55,857 bases of DNA from Luteimonas saliphila (GTDB lineage: Bacteria > Pseudomonadota > Gammaproteobacteria > Xanthomonadales > Xanthomonadaceae). The notes under the pieces are model-generated. The model made no database searches and was not told the origin of the DNA. It worked only from the letters and a program-made list of their open reading frames with translations. This document shows positions 15,084 to 24,663 of this stretch, piece by piece. The number at the start of each line of letters is the position of its first letter. The stretch's first letter is position 1. A program made the translations under genes and the position numbers. The stretch spans positions 1 to 55,857 of the forward strand of contig NZ_JAETWA010000018.1 in NCBI RefSeq assembly GCF_016774335.1, in the 5' to 3' direction.

Positions 15084-16208
15084 TCACGGCGCCCGGCCGG
15101 CAGGACCTCCGCCGGCGCCACGGGCATGGAAATAGATCCGCTCCGCGGCCCAGCGCAGCGGCGGCGTGCCGATCAGCGCATCGAACGGCCAGTCGCACTG
15201 CAGCCGATCGAAGGCCTCGCGCAGCAGGCGCTTGCCGCGGAAGCGCGGCGCGGCGCGTTCGGCGGCGATGGCGGGGTCGGGGCCTCCGCTGCGCAGGTGC
15301 AGCGCGATCGCGGTACCCACCGCCTCGCCGTGCCGCCACGCCGAGTGGATGCCGCCGGCGGTCACCGGGGAGACGATCCCTGCGGCATCGCCGGTGAGGA
15401 TCACGCCCGGCGCGGCCAGCGGCCGGACCGGGCCGCCGCAGGGAATCAGTCCCGCGCGGGTCGCGCTGGGCGACACCGCGGGATCCAGTCCCAGGCGCTC
15501 GCCGACCCGCCTGCGCAATCGCTCGATGTCGGGCACGCCGGCGCGGTTCTGGCGATGCCGGAACGCCAGTCCGAGCTGCATGCCACGCGGATTCTGCGCC
15601 GCCCAGCCGATGTAGCCCGGCGCCAGGCCACGATCGATGAAACAGTGCAGCCGCTCGGGCTCGCACAGCGCGGCGCCTTCGAACTCGTGTTCGACGCCGT
15701 ACAGGAACTCGCGCACGCGTCCGAGCCCGGCGCGCATCGCGACCCGCGATTTCGCCCCGTCCGCCCCCACCAGCCAGCGACAACTGCCGAGACCGTCGAC
15801 CTGCCAGCCGCCGGTGGTGCGGCGCGCATCGGTGAACGACTGCATCAGCCGCAGCTCCACGCCGCTGCGTTCGAGCTCCGACGCCAGCCAGCGCATCACG
15901 CCGGGGGTATCGGTGGCGAGGAAGTAGTAGTCGTGCCTGTTCAGGCCCATGCTGCGCAGGTTGGGCGCGTACAGGCGCACGCCGTCGATCCGGCGCACCA
16001 GCGCGGCAGGCAGGCCCGCGAGCGCCGTACCCTCGGCGGCCTCGCGCACGATGATGCCGGTGGTATGCAGGCGGATGCCTGGATCGCGCTTGCGCTCGAG
16101 CACGCACACGCGCAGTCCGCCGCGTCGCGCCGCCAGCGCGCAGGCCGCGCCCGCGAAACTCGCGCCGACCACCACCAGGTCCCATCGTGTTCGTGCTGGA
16201 TCCGCCAC
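15084..16208 (-). CDS. FAD-dependent oxidoreductase, geranylgeranyl-reductase family
   Basis: A 374-residue flavoprotein. N-terminal Rossmann motif DLVVVGASFAGAACAL, the arginine-rich LHTTGIIVRE segment, central LVGADGAKSRVA, and FAD-binding GVILTGDAAGIVSPVTAGGI. This is the geranylgeranyl reductase/halogenase-like group of group A flavoproteins. I start at GTG 16208 (product begins VADPARTRWDLVVVGA), because the frame upstream is low-complexity Arg/Pro sequence. The substrate is unknown, and the neighbours give no hint. Confidence 0.75.
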   Translation of the reverse strand: MADPARTRWDLVVVGASFAGAACALAARRGGLRVCVLERKRDPGIRLHTTGIIVREAAEGTALAGLPAALVRRIDGVRLYAPNLRSMGLNRHDYYFLATDTPGVMRWLASELERSGVELRLMQSFTDARRTTGGWQVDGLGSCRWLVGADGAKSRVAMRAGLGRVREFLYGVEHEFEGAALCEPERLHCFIDRGLAPGYIGWAAQNPRGMQLGLAFRHRQNRAGVPDIERLRRRVGERLGLDPAVSPSATRAGLIPCGGPVRPLAAPGVILTGDAAGIVSPVTAGGIHSAWRHGEAVGTAIALHLRSGGPDPAIAAERAAPRFRGKRLLREAFDRLQCDWPFDALIGTPPLRWAAERIYFHARGAGGGPAGRAP

Positions 16209-16449
16209 CGTGCCGCCTTGCGTCTGCCGGGATGCTGGCAGCGTGCGCCGCCCGCATGTTCCGGCGATGGGCGGTCGATGAAGCGGGAGTGAAGTGTCCG
16301 GCGTCGCATGAACGGCGGGCGGAACGCGCCGTCGTCGCCTGGGCGAGCGGGGCACGGCGCGAGCCCGTATTCGTCACGCGGGTCGGCGCTCGTTGTCGGA
16401 CGCCTCGTGCGCGGTCGGCGCGACGACGACGCGCTGCCGCCGGACGTCC

Positions 16450-16902
16450 TCAGTCCAGCTTCGGCGGAGGCAGGATCTGGTTCACCGACTGGCAGAGCAC
16501 GACGAGCCTGCCGGCGTCGTTGCGCGCCTCGGCGTGGATGTGCAGGGTGTTGCGGGTGCGCTCGACCAGCCAGGCGGCGCAGGTGATGGACGTGTCGTCC
16601 GGGGTCACCGGGCGCAGGTACTGGGTGTTCAGGCTGGCGGTCGCGCTCGGCGGCGCGATCAGGAACGAGAACGGGCCGATGGTGTTGTCCAGCGCGGCGA
16701 CGATGAACCCGCCCTGCATGTTCCCCAGCGGATTGCGGTAGCGCGGCAGCACCGGGAAGCGCATGCACAGGCGCCGGCCTTCCTCGTACCCGACGCACTC
16801 GCCCTGCATCTCGAGCAGGCAGGGTGGCGGCACCAGCCCGCGCAACGCCGGCGGCAGCCGGTCGCGGATCAGGGCGGACAGATCGGGCGGACCGGCGGAC
16901 AT
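16450..16902 (-). CDS. PaaI-type hotdog-fold thioesterase
   Basis: A 150-residue hotdog protein. The NPLGNMQGGFIVAALDNTIGPFSF segment (usual HGG replaced by QGG, with the Asp of ALDNTIG as candidate catalytic residue) and the strand-rich C-terminus match the PaaI/YigI thioesterase group, which hydrolyses acyl-CoA thioesters in the cytoplasm. Substrate unknown. It is followed on the same strand by the FAD reductase after a 240-base gap, and is divergent from comEC. Confidence 0.78.
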   Translation of the reverse strand: MSAGPPDLSALIRDRLPPALRGLVPPPCLLEMQGECVGYEEGRRLCMRFPVLPRYRNPLGNMQGGFIVAALDNTIGPFSFLIAPPSATASLNTQYLRPVTPDDTSITCAAWLVERTRNTLHIHAEARNDAGRLVVLCQSVNQILPPPKLD

Positions 16903-17072
16903 CGGCCGAGCTTGCGAAAGCGACCGGCGCCCGTCAATGGCCTCGCACGGCTGCAGTGACGCCGGCGGGCATTCGGACTATCCCTACAGGATGGCGCCGC
17001 CGGGCCCGATCGCGCCCGGTCCGGGCTGCCGCGACACTGGGCGCCCGGTTTTCCGACCCGACGAGTGAGGCC

Positions 17073-19427
17073 ATGGAAGGTCCGCGAGCAGGACGTATCG
17101 CCCGTCCCCCGTTCGGCGCCGGCACGGCGCTCGCGTTCGTGCTGGGCGTGCTGGCCGGTTCGCGGCTGCCGGCCCTGCCACCGGTCGCGTTCCTGGTCGT
17201 CGTGCTGGGACTGGGTGCATGCGCCTGGTGGCGGTTCGAGGACTGGCGGCGGCCGGGTGGCGCACTGCTGGCGGGGTTCGCGCTGTTCGGACTGCACGTG
17301 GCGTGGGCGCTGTCGCTGCAGTTGCCGCCCGAGCTGGAACGCGGCGATTTCGCGATCGGCGGTCGGGTGGTGCAGTTGCCGGAACACGAGTCGCGGCGCA
17401 CGCGGTTCCTGCTCCGGGTCGACCGCGACCATGCGACGCCGCCCGCCCTGCGCGGACGCCTGCTGCGGCTGTCCTGGTACGACGACCGGGCATCGGCGGA
17501 CTCGCGACGCTACACGATCGAGGCCGGCAGCCGCTGGCGGTTCACCGCGCGGCTGCGCGCGCCACGCGGACTGCGCAACCCGGGCTGGTACGACAGCGAG
17601 AAACACATGCTGGCCGGGCGGATCGCCGCGACCGGCTACGTGCGCGACGCCGAGCCCATCGAACGGCTGCACGGCGGTGCCGGCATCGACGGCTGGCGCG
17701 AGCGCATCGCCGGGCGGATCGATACGGCGGTGGGGCGACCCGCTTCTCGCTTCGTGCGCGCGCTCGCGCTGGGCGACACGCGCGCGCTCGACGACGTCGA
17801 CTGGGAAACCCTGCGCGCGACCGGACTCACCCATCTGGTGGCCATCTCCGGCTTCCACGTCGGCCTGGTCGCCGGCTTCGCCGCGCTCGCCGTCGCCGGG
17901 CTGTGGTGGCTCGTGCCGGCGCTGGGCCGGCGGGTGCCGCGTCCGCAGGCCGCCGCGGCCGGCGCGCTGCTGGGCGCGGTCGGCTATGCCGCCGTGGCGG
18001 GCTTCGCGCTGCCGACCGTGCGCACGGTGCTGATGGTGGCGGTGGTGGTGCTGGCGCGGCTGTGGCGCCGCCCGATGGGCGTGGCCGATTCGCTGGCGCT
18101 GGCTGCGATCGCGCTGCTGCTGGTCGATCCGCTGTCGGTGCTGGCGGCGGGATTCTGGCTCAGCTTCGCCGGCGTGGCCTGGCTGGTGTGGTGCCTGCCG
18201 CGGGTCGGTGCGCAGCCGGTGGTCCGCGGGTTCCTGGCGGCGCAGTGGGTGGCCACGCTCGGGCTGCTGCCGCTGACCGCGGTCCTGTTCGGGCAGGCCT
18301 CGCTGGCGGGTCCGCTGGCGAACCTGGTGGCGATTCCGTGGTGGAGCCTGGTGGTGGTGCCGCTGGCGCTGATCGGCACCGGCCTCGAAGCGCTGCATGC
18401 AGGCTGGGGCGGGCCGGCCTGGCGGCTGGCCGCGCGTTGCTTCGAACTGTCGTGGCTGCTGTTCGAATGGCTGGCGGCCGGTCGCGCCGCGTTGTGGTGG
18501 CTGCCCGAGTCGCGCTGGTTCGCGCTGCCGCTGGCGCTGCTGGGCGCGTTCTGGCTGCTGCTGCCGCGCGGGGTTGCGGGGAAGGCGCTGGCGACGCTGC
18601 TGTTGCTGCCGTTGCTGTGGCCGGATCGGAACCTGCCGCGGCACGGCGAGGTCGACCTGGTGATGCTGGACGTGGGCCAGGGCGGCGCGCTGCTGGTGCG
18701 CACCGCGCGCCACGCCTTCCTCTACGATGCGGGCCCCGCGGTACCGGAAGGCTTCGACGCGGGGGAACGTGTGGTCGTGCCGGCACTGCATGCGCTCGGG
18801 GTCCGCCGGCTCGATGCCACGATCGTCAGCCACGGCGACGCCGACCATGCAGGCGGCTTCGCCTCGCTGCGCCGCCGCTTCGACACCGGGCCGGTGTTCG
18901 CGGCACGCGACGCCGGGATCGGGGAGACGGCCCCCTGCCTGGCGGGTTCGCGCTGGGAGGCCGACGGCGTGGCGTTCCGGTTCCTGCACCCGGACCTGCA
19001 CTTCCCGTCGATGGGCAACGAGTCGAGCTGCGTGCTGCGGATCGAGTCGGCGCACGGCAGCGCGCTGCTGGCCGGGGACATCGGCGAGGTGGTCGAGCGC
19101 ATGCTGGTGCACGACCACACCGGCAGGCTGCGCAGCGACGTGGTGCTGGTGGCGCACCACGGCAGCGGCGGCTCCTCGGATCCGGCGTTCGTTGCCGCGA
19201 CCGGCGCGCGGGTCGCGCTGGTGTCGGCCGGGCACGGCAACCGCTTCGGACACCCGCAGCCCGCGGTCATGCAGCGCTGGACAGGACGCGGCGCCGTGGA
19301 TGCGTCGACCGCGCGCGACGGCGCCGTGGTGGTGCGCCTGCGCCGCGACGGCCTGCGCCTGGAACCGCGACGGCGCGCGCAGCCCCGATTATGGGACGCG
19401 GCGCGGCTGCGTGAAACCGTGCGCTGA
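17073..19427 (+). CDS. comEC: ComEC/Rec2 DNA-uptake channel protein
   Basis: A 784-residue membrane protein. N-terminal DUF4131-type helices and OB-like domain, a central competence domain beginning at LRATGLTHLVAISGFHVGLVAGF, then many helices, then a periplasmic metallo-beta-lactamase-like domain (VDLVMLDVGQGGALLV, VSHGDADHAGGF, LVAHHGSGGSSD). It carries single-stranded DNA across the inner membrane during natural transformation. ATG 17073 is the first in-frame start after a proline/arginine-rich region. Full family length, no lesion seen, so the host is potentially competent. Confidence 0.92.
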   Translation: MEGPRAGRIARPPFGAGTALAFVLGVLAGSRLPALPPVAFLVVVLGLGACAWWRFEDWRRPGGALLAGFALFGLHVAWALSLQLPPELERGDFAIGGRVVQLPEHESRRTRFLLRVDRDHATPPALRGRLLRLSWYDDRASADSRRYTIEAGSRWRFTARLRAPRGLRNPGWYDSEKHMLAGRIAATGYVRDAEPIERLHGGAGIDGWRERIAGRIDTAVGRPASRFVRALALGDTRALDDVDWETLRATGLTHLVAISGFHVGLVAGFAALAVAGLWWLVPALGRRVPRPQAAAAGALLGAVGYAAVAGFALPTVRTVLMVAVVVLARLWRRPMGVADSLALAAIALLLVDPLSVLAAGFWLSFAGVAWLVWCLPRVGAQPVVRGFLAAQWVATLGLLPLTAVLFGQASLAGPLANLVAIPWWSLVVVPLALIGTGLEALHAGWGGPAWRLAARCFELSWLLFEWLAAGRAALWWLPESRWFALPLALLGAFWLLLPRGVAGKALATLLLLPLLWPDRNLPRHGEVDLVMLDVGQGGALLVRTARHAFLYDAGPAVPEGFDAGERVVVPALHALGVRRLDATIVSHGDADHAGGFASLRRRFDTGPVFAARDAGIGETAPCLAGSRWEADGVAFRFLHPDLHFPSMGNESSCVLRIESAHGSALLAGDIGEVVERMLVHDHTGRLRSDVVLVAHHGSGGSSDPAFVAATGARVALVSAGHGNRFGHPQPAVMQRWTGRGAVDASTARDGAVVVRLRRDGLRLEPRRRAQPRLWDAARLRETVR

Positions 19428-19502
19428 AGCGCCGGGCACGGCCCGGGCGCTGGGCTATCCTATCGCCCAGTCAGTGTGGGCCTTCGGCCTGGAGGGGAGT
19501 GC

Positions 19503-20165
19503 GTGTTCGAACTGGTGAAGGCCGGCGGCTGGCCGATGATCCCGCTGCTGCTGCTGTCGGCGATCGGGCTGGCGATCATCGTCGAGCGCTTCTGGGCGCT
19601 GCGCCGCAAGGCCGTGCTGCCGCCGGGCCTGGGGCAGGAAGTGCGCGCCTGGGCCGCGCGCGGCAAGCTCGACCCGATGCACATCGACTCGCTGCGCAGG
19701 AATTCGCCATTGGGCGCGCTGCTGGCGGCCGCACTCGACGTGCGCCATCGCCCGCGCGAGGAGATCCGCGAACGGGTGGAGGATGTCGGCCGCCATGTCG
19801 CCCACCGCATGGAACGCTTCCTCAACGCGCTCGGCACGATCGCCGGGGCCGGACCGCTGCTGGGCCTGTTCGGGACCGTGGTCGGCATGATCCAGATGTT
19901 CCTCGGGGTGATGGACCATGGCGTGGGCGACGTCAACCAGCTCGCCGGCGGCATCGGCAAGGCGCTGGTCTGCGCCGCGGCCGGCATGATCGTGGCGGTA
20001 CCGGCGCTGATCTTCCACCGCCATTTCCGTGCCCGCGTCGACGGCTACATCGTCGACATGGAGCACGAGGCGATCCAGCTGATGGACGTGATCGACCCGC
20101 GCGCGCGCCGCGCGGCCGCCGCGGTGGCCGCGTTCCCGTCCGATCCGCAGCCCGCGCAGGGTTGA
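19503..20165 (+). CDS. MotA/TolQ/ExbB proton-channel family protein
   Basis: A 220-residue membrane protein starting at GTG 19503 behind a strong GGAGGGG ribosome site. One helix at residues 10-30, then two in the conserved block GTIAGAGPLLGLFGTVVGMIQMF and AGGIGKALVCAAAGMIVAVPALIF, typical of ExbB/TolQ. It pairs with the ExbD-like gene five bases downstream to form a proton-driven motor. The position ahead of msbA-lpxK-kdsB is conserved in many gammaproteobacteria. It could energise TonB, relevant to the receptors at 37-43 kb, but that link is inference. Confidence 0.9.
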   Translation: MFELVKAGGWPMIPLLLLSAIGLAIIVERFWALRRKAVLPPGLGQEVRAWAARGKLDPMHIDSLRRNSPLGALLAAALDVRHRPREEIRERVEDVGRHVAHRMERFLNALGTIAGAGPLLGLFGTVVGMIQMFLGVMDHGVGDVNQLAGGIGKALVCAAAGMIVAVPALIFHRHFRARVDGYIVDMEHEAIQLMDVIDPRARRAAAAVAAFPSDPQPAQG

Positions 20166-20169
20166 GCGC

Positions 20170-20604
20170 ATGCGAATCCGCGACCGCCGCGCCGAGGACG
20201 TGCCCGAGATCAACCTGGTGCCGCTGATCGACGTGATCCTGGTGCTGATCATCTTCTTCGTGATCACCACCACCTTCGACGCGCGCTCGGTGCTCAAGCT
20301 CGAACTGCCGCGCGCCGCCGGCCAGCCCAACGACGCCCAGTCGAACTCGCTGAGCCTGCTGATCAACGCCGACGGCCGCTACTTCGTCGACGATCGCGAG
20401 GCGCTGCGCACCGACGTCGAATCACTCAAGCGCACGATCGTCGAGGTCGTCGGCGACGACCGCGAACGCACCGTGCTGCTGCGCGCGGACGCACGCACGC
20501 CCTGGCAGGCGGTGGTGACCGCGTACGAGGCGCTGGGCCAGCTCGGCTTCACCCGCATCGCCAACGCGACCGCGCCCGAAGCGCCCGCCCCGGCGGCGCA
20601 GTGA
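20170..20604 (+). CDS. ExbD/TolR family biopolymer transport protein
   Basis: A 144-residue protein with a single N-terminal helix carrying the proton-path aspartate (EINLVPLIDVILVLIIFFVITT) and a periplasmic domain. This is the standard ExbD/TolR plan. It partners the ExbB-like protein encoded immediately upstream and precedes msbA by seven bases. Confidence 0.92.
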   Translation: MRIRDRRAEDVPEINLVPLIDVILVLIIFFVITTTFDARSVLKLELPRAAGQPNDAQSNSLSLLINADGRYFVDDREALRTDVESLKRTIVEVVGDDRERTVLLRADARTPWQAVVTAYEALGQLGFTRIANATAPEAPAPAAQ

Positions 20605-20611
20605 GCCGCCG

Positions 20612-22387
20612 ATGAGCGAGGCCACCGCGAACGACGCGGAACTGCAGGGCGCCTGGCCGGTCTACCGGCGCCTGCTCGGACACGCCTGGGTCTACTGGCC
20701 GTTCCTGCTGGTGGCGATGGTGGCGATGGTGATCGAGGCGATCGCGGGCGCGGCCTTCGTGTGGCTGATGGAGCCGCTGACCAACGACGGCTTCGTCGAT
20801 CCCAAGCCGGACATGGCGGTGGTGCTTCCGTTGGCGATCATCGGCCTGTTCGTTTTGCGCGGCCTGGCCACGTTCGCCACCGACTACGGCATGGCGCGGG
20901 TCGGCCGCAGCGTGGTGCGCGACCTTCGCGAACTGGTGCTCGCCAAGTACCTGCGCCTGCCGAGCGTGCGCTTCGACACCGAGGCGGTACCGGCGATGGT
21001 GAGCCGGCTCAACTTCGACACCGAACAGGTGACCCAGGCGAGCTCCGATGCGCTCAAGGCGATCCTCACCGATGGCCTGACCATCGCCTTCCTGCTGGGC
21101 CTGATGCTGTACACCAGCGTCAAGGTGACGCTGGCGATGATCCTGATCGCGCCGCTGATCGGGGTGCTGGTGTGGTACGTGGGCGGCCGCTACCGTCGCA
21201 TCAGCCGCGGCATCCAGGACGGCATGGGCGCGCTCGCCGCCAGCGCCGAGCAATCGCTGGCGGCGCAGCAGGACGTGAAGGTGCACGGCGCGCAGGAATT
21301 CGAACGCATGCGCTATTCGGATTTCGCCAACCGCATCCTGCGGCTGAACATGAAGGTCGAGACCACCCGCGCGATGTCCTCTGCGCTGGTGCAGATCCTG
21401 GCCGCGCTGGCGCTGGCGGCGATCGTCTGGGTATCGGTGCACGAGGCGCTCGAGGGGCGGCTCAACCCGGGGCAGTTCGTGCAACTGATGACGGCGATGA
21501 TGGGCATCATCCCCTCGCTGCGCCGGATCACCAATGTGCAGAGCGTGATCGGCCGTGGCGTGGCGGCGGCCGAGCGCCTGTTCATGGTGCTCGATTCGGA
21601 AGAGGAAAAGGACAGCGGCCGCATCGCGCTCGGGCGCGCGCGTGGCGAACTGGTGTTCGACCGGGTGTCGCTGCGCTACGCGCGCGACGACGACACCCGC
21701 CACGCGCTCGAGGACATCAGCTTCAGCGCCTCGCCCGGCACGGTGACCGCGATCGTCGGCCGCTCGGGCAGCGGCAAGACCAGCCTGGTGCGGCTGGTGC
21801 CGCGCTTCTACGAGCCCAGCGCGGGCAAGATCACACTCGACGGCGTGCCGCTCGACGACTACCGCCTGGCCGACCTGCGCCGGCAGATCGCACTGGTGGG
21901 GCAACGGGTGATGCTGTTCGACGACAGCGTCGCGGCCAACATCGCCTACGCCTCGGAGGCCGATCCGGTCGCGCTGCGCGCCGCCGCCGAGGCCGCGAAC
22001 GCCTGGGAGTTCATCGAGCGCCTGCCGCGCGGCATGGACACGCCGATCGGCGAGAACGGTTCGATGCTCTCCGGCGGCCAGCGCCAGCGCCTGGCGATCG
22101 CGCGCGCGATCCTGCGCGACGCGCCGATCCTGATCCTGGACGAGGCCACCGCCGCGCTCGACACCGAGTCCGAACGCCTGGTGCAGGAAGCGCTGAACCG
22201 GCTGATGCCCGACCGCACCACCCTGGTCATCGCCCACCGCCTCTCGACCATCGAGCATGCCGACCAGGTGCTGGTGCTCGACCAGGGCCGGCTGGTGGAG
22301 CAGGGCACCCATACGCAGTTGCTGGCGCAAGGCGGCCTGTACGCGCACCTGCACCGGATGCAGTTCCGCGAGGGCGGCGAGGCATGA
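20612..22387 (+). CDS. msbA: lipid A export ABC transporter MsbA
   Basis: A 591-residue half-transporter: six N-terminal helices with the [13 protein letters not shown] loop, then an ABC domain with Walker [16 protein letters not shown], signature [17 protein letters not shown], Walker [13 protein letters not shown] and His in [13 protein letters not shown]. Matches MsbA, which flips core-lipid A across the inner membrane. The lpxK and kdsB genes follow with four-base overlaps, forming an LPS operon. Confidence 0.94.
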   Translation: MSEATANDAELQGAWPVYRRLLGHAWVYWPFLLVAMVAMVIEAIAGAAFVWLMEPLTNDGFVDPKPDMAVVLPLAIIGLFVLRGLATFATDYGMARVGRSVVRDLRELVLAKYLRLPSVRFDTEAVPAMVSRLNFDTEQVTQASSDALKAILTDGLTIAFLLGLMLYTSVKVTLAMILIAPLIGVLVWYVGGRYRRISRGIQDGMGALAASAEQSLAAQQDVKVHGAQEFERMRYSDFANRILRLNMKVETTRAMSSALVQILAALALAAIVWVSVHEALEGRLNPGQFVQLMTAMMGIIPSLRRITNVQSVIGRGVAAAERLFMVLDSEEEKDSGRIALGRARGELVFDRVSLRYARDDDTRHALEDISFSASPGTVTAIVGRSGSGKTSLVRLVPRFYEPSAGKITLDGVPLDDYRLADLRRQIALVGQRVMLFDDSVAANIAYASEADPVALRAAAEAANAWEFIERLPRGMDTPIGENGSMLSGGQRQRLAIARAILRDAPILILDEATAALDTESERLVQEALNRLMPDRTTLVIAHRLSTIEHADQVLVLDQGRLVEQGTHTQLLAQGGLYAHLHRMQFREGGEA

Positions 22388-23400
22388 GTCGCCCGGGCCA
22401 TGCGCCGCGCTATTGGTACGGCGACGCGCCGGCGCCGCTGTTCGCGCGCGGACTATCCGGACTCTACGGCGCGCTCACCGGCGTCCGCCGCGACCTCTAT
22501 CTCAGGGGACTGCTGCGACGCCAGCGCATCGATCGTCCGGTCGTGGTGGTCGGCAACCTGGTGGCCGGCGGCAGCGGCAAGACCCCGCTCACGATCGCGC
22601 TGGTCCAGCGCCTGCAGGCCGCCGGCTGGACGCCGGGCGTCGCCAGTCGCGGCTACGGACGCGCCGATCCGAAGACGCCGCGCTGGGTGGAAGCCGGCAC
22701 CGATCCGGGCCTCGGCGGCGACGAACCGGTTCTCGTCGCGGCGCGCACCGGCGCGCGCGTGCGCGTGGACGGCGACCGCGTCGCCGCGGCGCGGGCGCTG
22801 GTCGCCGAAGGTTGCGACGTGGTGGTCTGCGACGACGGCCTGCAGCACTACCGGCTGGCGCGCGATCTGGAGATCGAGGTGATCGACGGCCATCGCCGCT
22901 ACGGCAACGGCCGCCTGCTGCCGGCCGGACCGCTGCGCGAGCCGCCGGGGCGCGGCGAGGGCTGCGATTTCCGCGTGCTCAACGTCGGCGACGCGACCGA
23001 TCTCGCCGCCGGCTTCGGCGAGTGGCCGATGTGGTTCGAGCCCGGGGCGGCGAGGCCGATGACCGGCGGCAGGCCGAAGCCGCTGGCGGCGTTCTCCGGC
23101 CAGCGCGTGCATGCGGTCGCGGGCATCGGCGATCCCGAGCGCTTCTTCGCGATGCTGCGCTCGCAGGGCATGGCCGTGGTACCGCACGCCTTCCCCGACC
23201 ATCACCGCTACGACGTCGAGGACCTGCGCTTCGGCAGCGACCTGCCCGTGCTGATGACCGAGAAGGACGCGGTGAAGTGCGCGGCTCTCGCCAACGACCG
23301 TTATTTCAGCGTCGGCATCGACGCGCACCTGCCGGAAGCGTTCTGGGTCGCGCTGCTCGACCGGCTGTCGACGCACGCCAGGCGGGTCGTCGCGCCATGA
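22384..23400 (+). CDS. lpxK: tetraacyldisaccharide 4'-kinase LpxK
   Basis: A 338-residue enzyme that phosphorylates the 4' position of the lipid A disaccharide at the inner membrane. N-terminal hydrophobic segment, P-loop [27 protein letters not shown], the [15 protein letters not shown] motif with the catalytic Asp pair, and C-terminal FPDHHRY and MTEKDAVKC. The start overlaps the msbA stop as ATGA and the stop overlaps kdsB in the same way. Confidence 0.95.
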   Translation: MSRPGHAPRYWYGDAPAPLFARGLSGLYGALTGVRRDLYLRGLLRRQRIDRPVVVVGNLVAGGSGKTPLTIALVQRLQAAGWTPGVASRGYGRADPKTPRWVEAGTDPGLGGDEPVLVAARTGARVRVDGDRVAAARALVAEGCDVVVCDDGLQHYRLARDLEIEVIDGHRRYGNGRLLPAGPLREPPGRGEGCDFRVLNVGDATDLAAGFGEWPMWFEPGAARPMTGGRPKPLAAFSGQRVHAVAGIGDPERFFAMLRSQGMAVVPHAFPDHHRYDVEDLRFGSDLPVLMTEKDAVKCAALANDRYFSVGIDAHLPEAFWVALLDRLSTHARRVVAP

Positions 23401-24167
23401 GCGCATCGGATTTCGTCGTCGCCGTGCCGGCGCGCCACGACGCCACGCGTCTGCCCGGCAAGCCGCTGCGGCTGCTCGGCGGCGAGCCGCTGGTGCTGCA
23501 TGTCGCGCGGCGGGCGCTGGCGGCCGGCGCGCGCGAAGTCTGGGTCGCGGCCGACGACGAACGCATCGCGCGCGCGCTCGAGGGTAGCGGCGTGCACGTA
23601 GCGATGACGCGGTCGACCCACCAGTCCGGCACCGACCGCCTGGCCGAGTGCGCCGACATCGCCGGCTGGAGCGACGACACCATCGTCGTCAACCTGCAGG
23701 GCGACGAACCCTTCGCCCCGGCCTCGGGCATCCGCCGCGTCGCGGCCCTGCTCGCACAGGGCGGCGCCGGGATGGCGACCCTGGCCGAGCACATCACCCA
23801 GCCGCCAGTACTGTTCGACCCGAACACGGTGAAGGTGGTGGTGGCCGACACCGGCCACGCACTGTACTTCAGCCGCGCGCCGATCCCCTGGCACCGCGAT
23901 GCGTTCTCGCGCGAGGGCGACATCCGGGTGCCGGGCGAATGGCTGCGGCACATCGGCATCTACGCCTACCGCGCGGGCTTCCTGCGCCGTTTCTCGGCGA
24001 TGCCGCCGGGGCGGCTGGAGCGGATCGAGTCGCTGGAGCAGTTGCGCGTGCTCGAGGCCGGGTTGCCGATCATGGTGGCGCTCGCGCCCGAGCCGTTCCC
24101 GCAGGGCGTCGACACCCCGGAAGACCTGGCCCGGGCCGAAGCGCTCCTTGGGGGCCTGCGTGCCTGA
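23397..24167 (+). CDS. kdsB: 3-deoxy-manno-octulosonate cytidylyltransferase KdsB
   Basis: A 256-residue CMP-KDO synthetase that activates KDO for LPS inner core. [19 protein letters not shown] nucleotide-binding N-terminus, [20 protein letters not shown] and [12 protein letters not shown] motifs are all present. Length is normal. Translationally coupled to lpxK (ATGA). Confidence 0.95.
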   Translation: MSASDFVVAVPARHDATRLPGKPLRLLGGEPLVLHVARRALAAGAREVWVAADDERIARALEGSGVHVAMTRSTHQSGTDRLAECADIAGWSDDTIVVNLQGDEPFAPASGIRRVAALLAQGGAGMATLAEHITQPPVLFDPNTVKVVVADTGHALYFSRAPIPWHRDAFSREGDIRVPGEWLRHIGIYAYRAGFLRRFSAMPPGRLERIESLEQLRVLEAGLPIMVALAPEPFPQGVDTPEDLARAEALLGGLRA

Positions 24168-24171
24168 ACCG

Positions 24172-24654
24172 ATGCGGCTGCTGGTCGTCTGCCTCGGCAA
24201 CATCTGCCGCTCGCCGCTGGCGGAAGGCGTGCTGCGGCAGCGCATCGAGCAGGCCCGGCTCGGGCACCGCGTGGTCGTCGACTCCGCCGGCACCGGTGGC
24301 TGGCACGCCGGCGAGCCACCCGACCGGCGCACGATCGCGAACGCGGCGGCGCATGGCGTCGACATCGCCGCGCTGCGCGCCCGCCAGCTGCGCGCGTCGG
24401 ACTACCGTGATTTCCACTGGCTGCTGTGCGCGGACCGGGCCAACCTCGAGGACGTGCGCAACCGCGCACCCGGCAACGCCACAGCCCGCAGCGCGCTGCT
24501 GCTGGAATGGGCGGGACTGGGGCAGGGCGCCGAGATCCCAGACCCCTATACCGGCGGGCCCGAGGCGTTCGAGCACGTCTGGACGCTGGTGGACCGCGCA
24601 GCGCGCGCCATCGTCTCCGACCTGGCCGACCGCAGGCGGGCGATTGACGCATAA
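24172..24654 (+). CDS. low-molecular-weight protein tyrosine phosphatase
   Basis: A 160-residue phosphatase with the P-loop VCLGNICRSP (CX5R) at residues 7-14 and general-acid Asp in IPDPYTGG. It belongs to the Wzb/Etp-like low-Mr PTP family, which often dephosphorylates tyrosine kinases controlling exopolysaccharide. I chose ATG 24172, which places the P-loop at the normal distance; a GTG at 24160 that overlaps kdsB is an alternative. Linked to the LPS operon only by position. Confidence 0.88.
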   Translation: MRLLVVCLGNICRSPLAEGVLRQRIEQARLGHRVVVDSAGTGGWHAGEPPDRRTIANAAAHGVDIAALRARQLRASDYRDFHWLLCADRANLEDVRNRAPGNATARSALLLEWAGLGQGAEIPDPYTGGPEAFEHVWTLVDRAARAIVSDLADRRRAIDA

Positions 24655-24663
24655 TCGATCCAC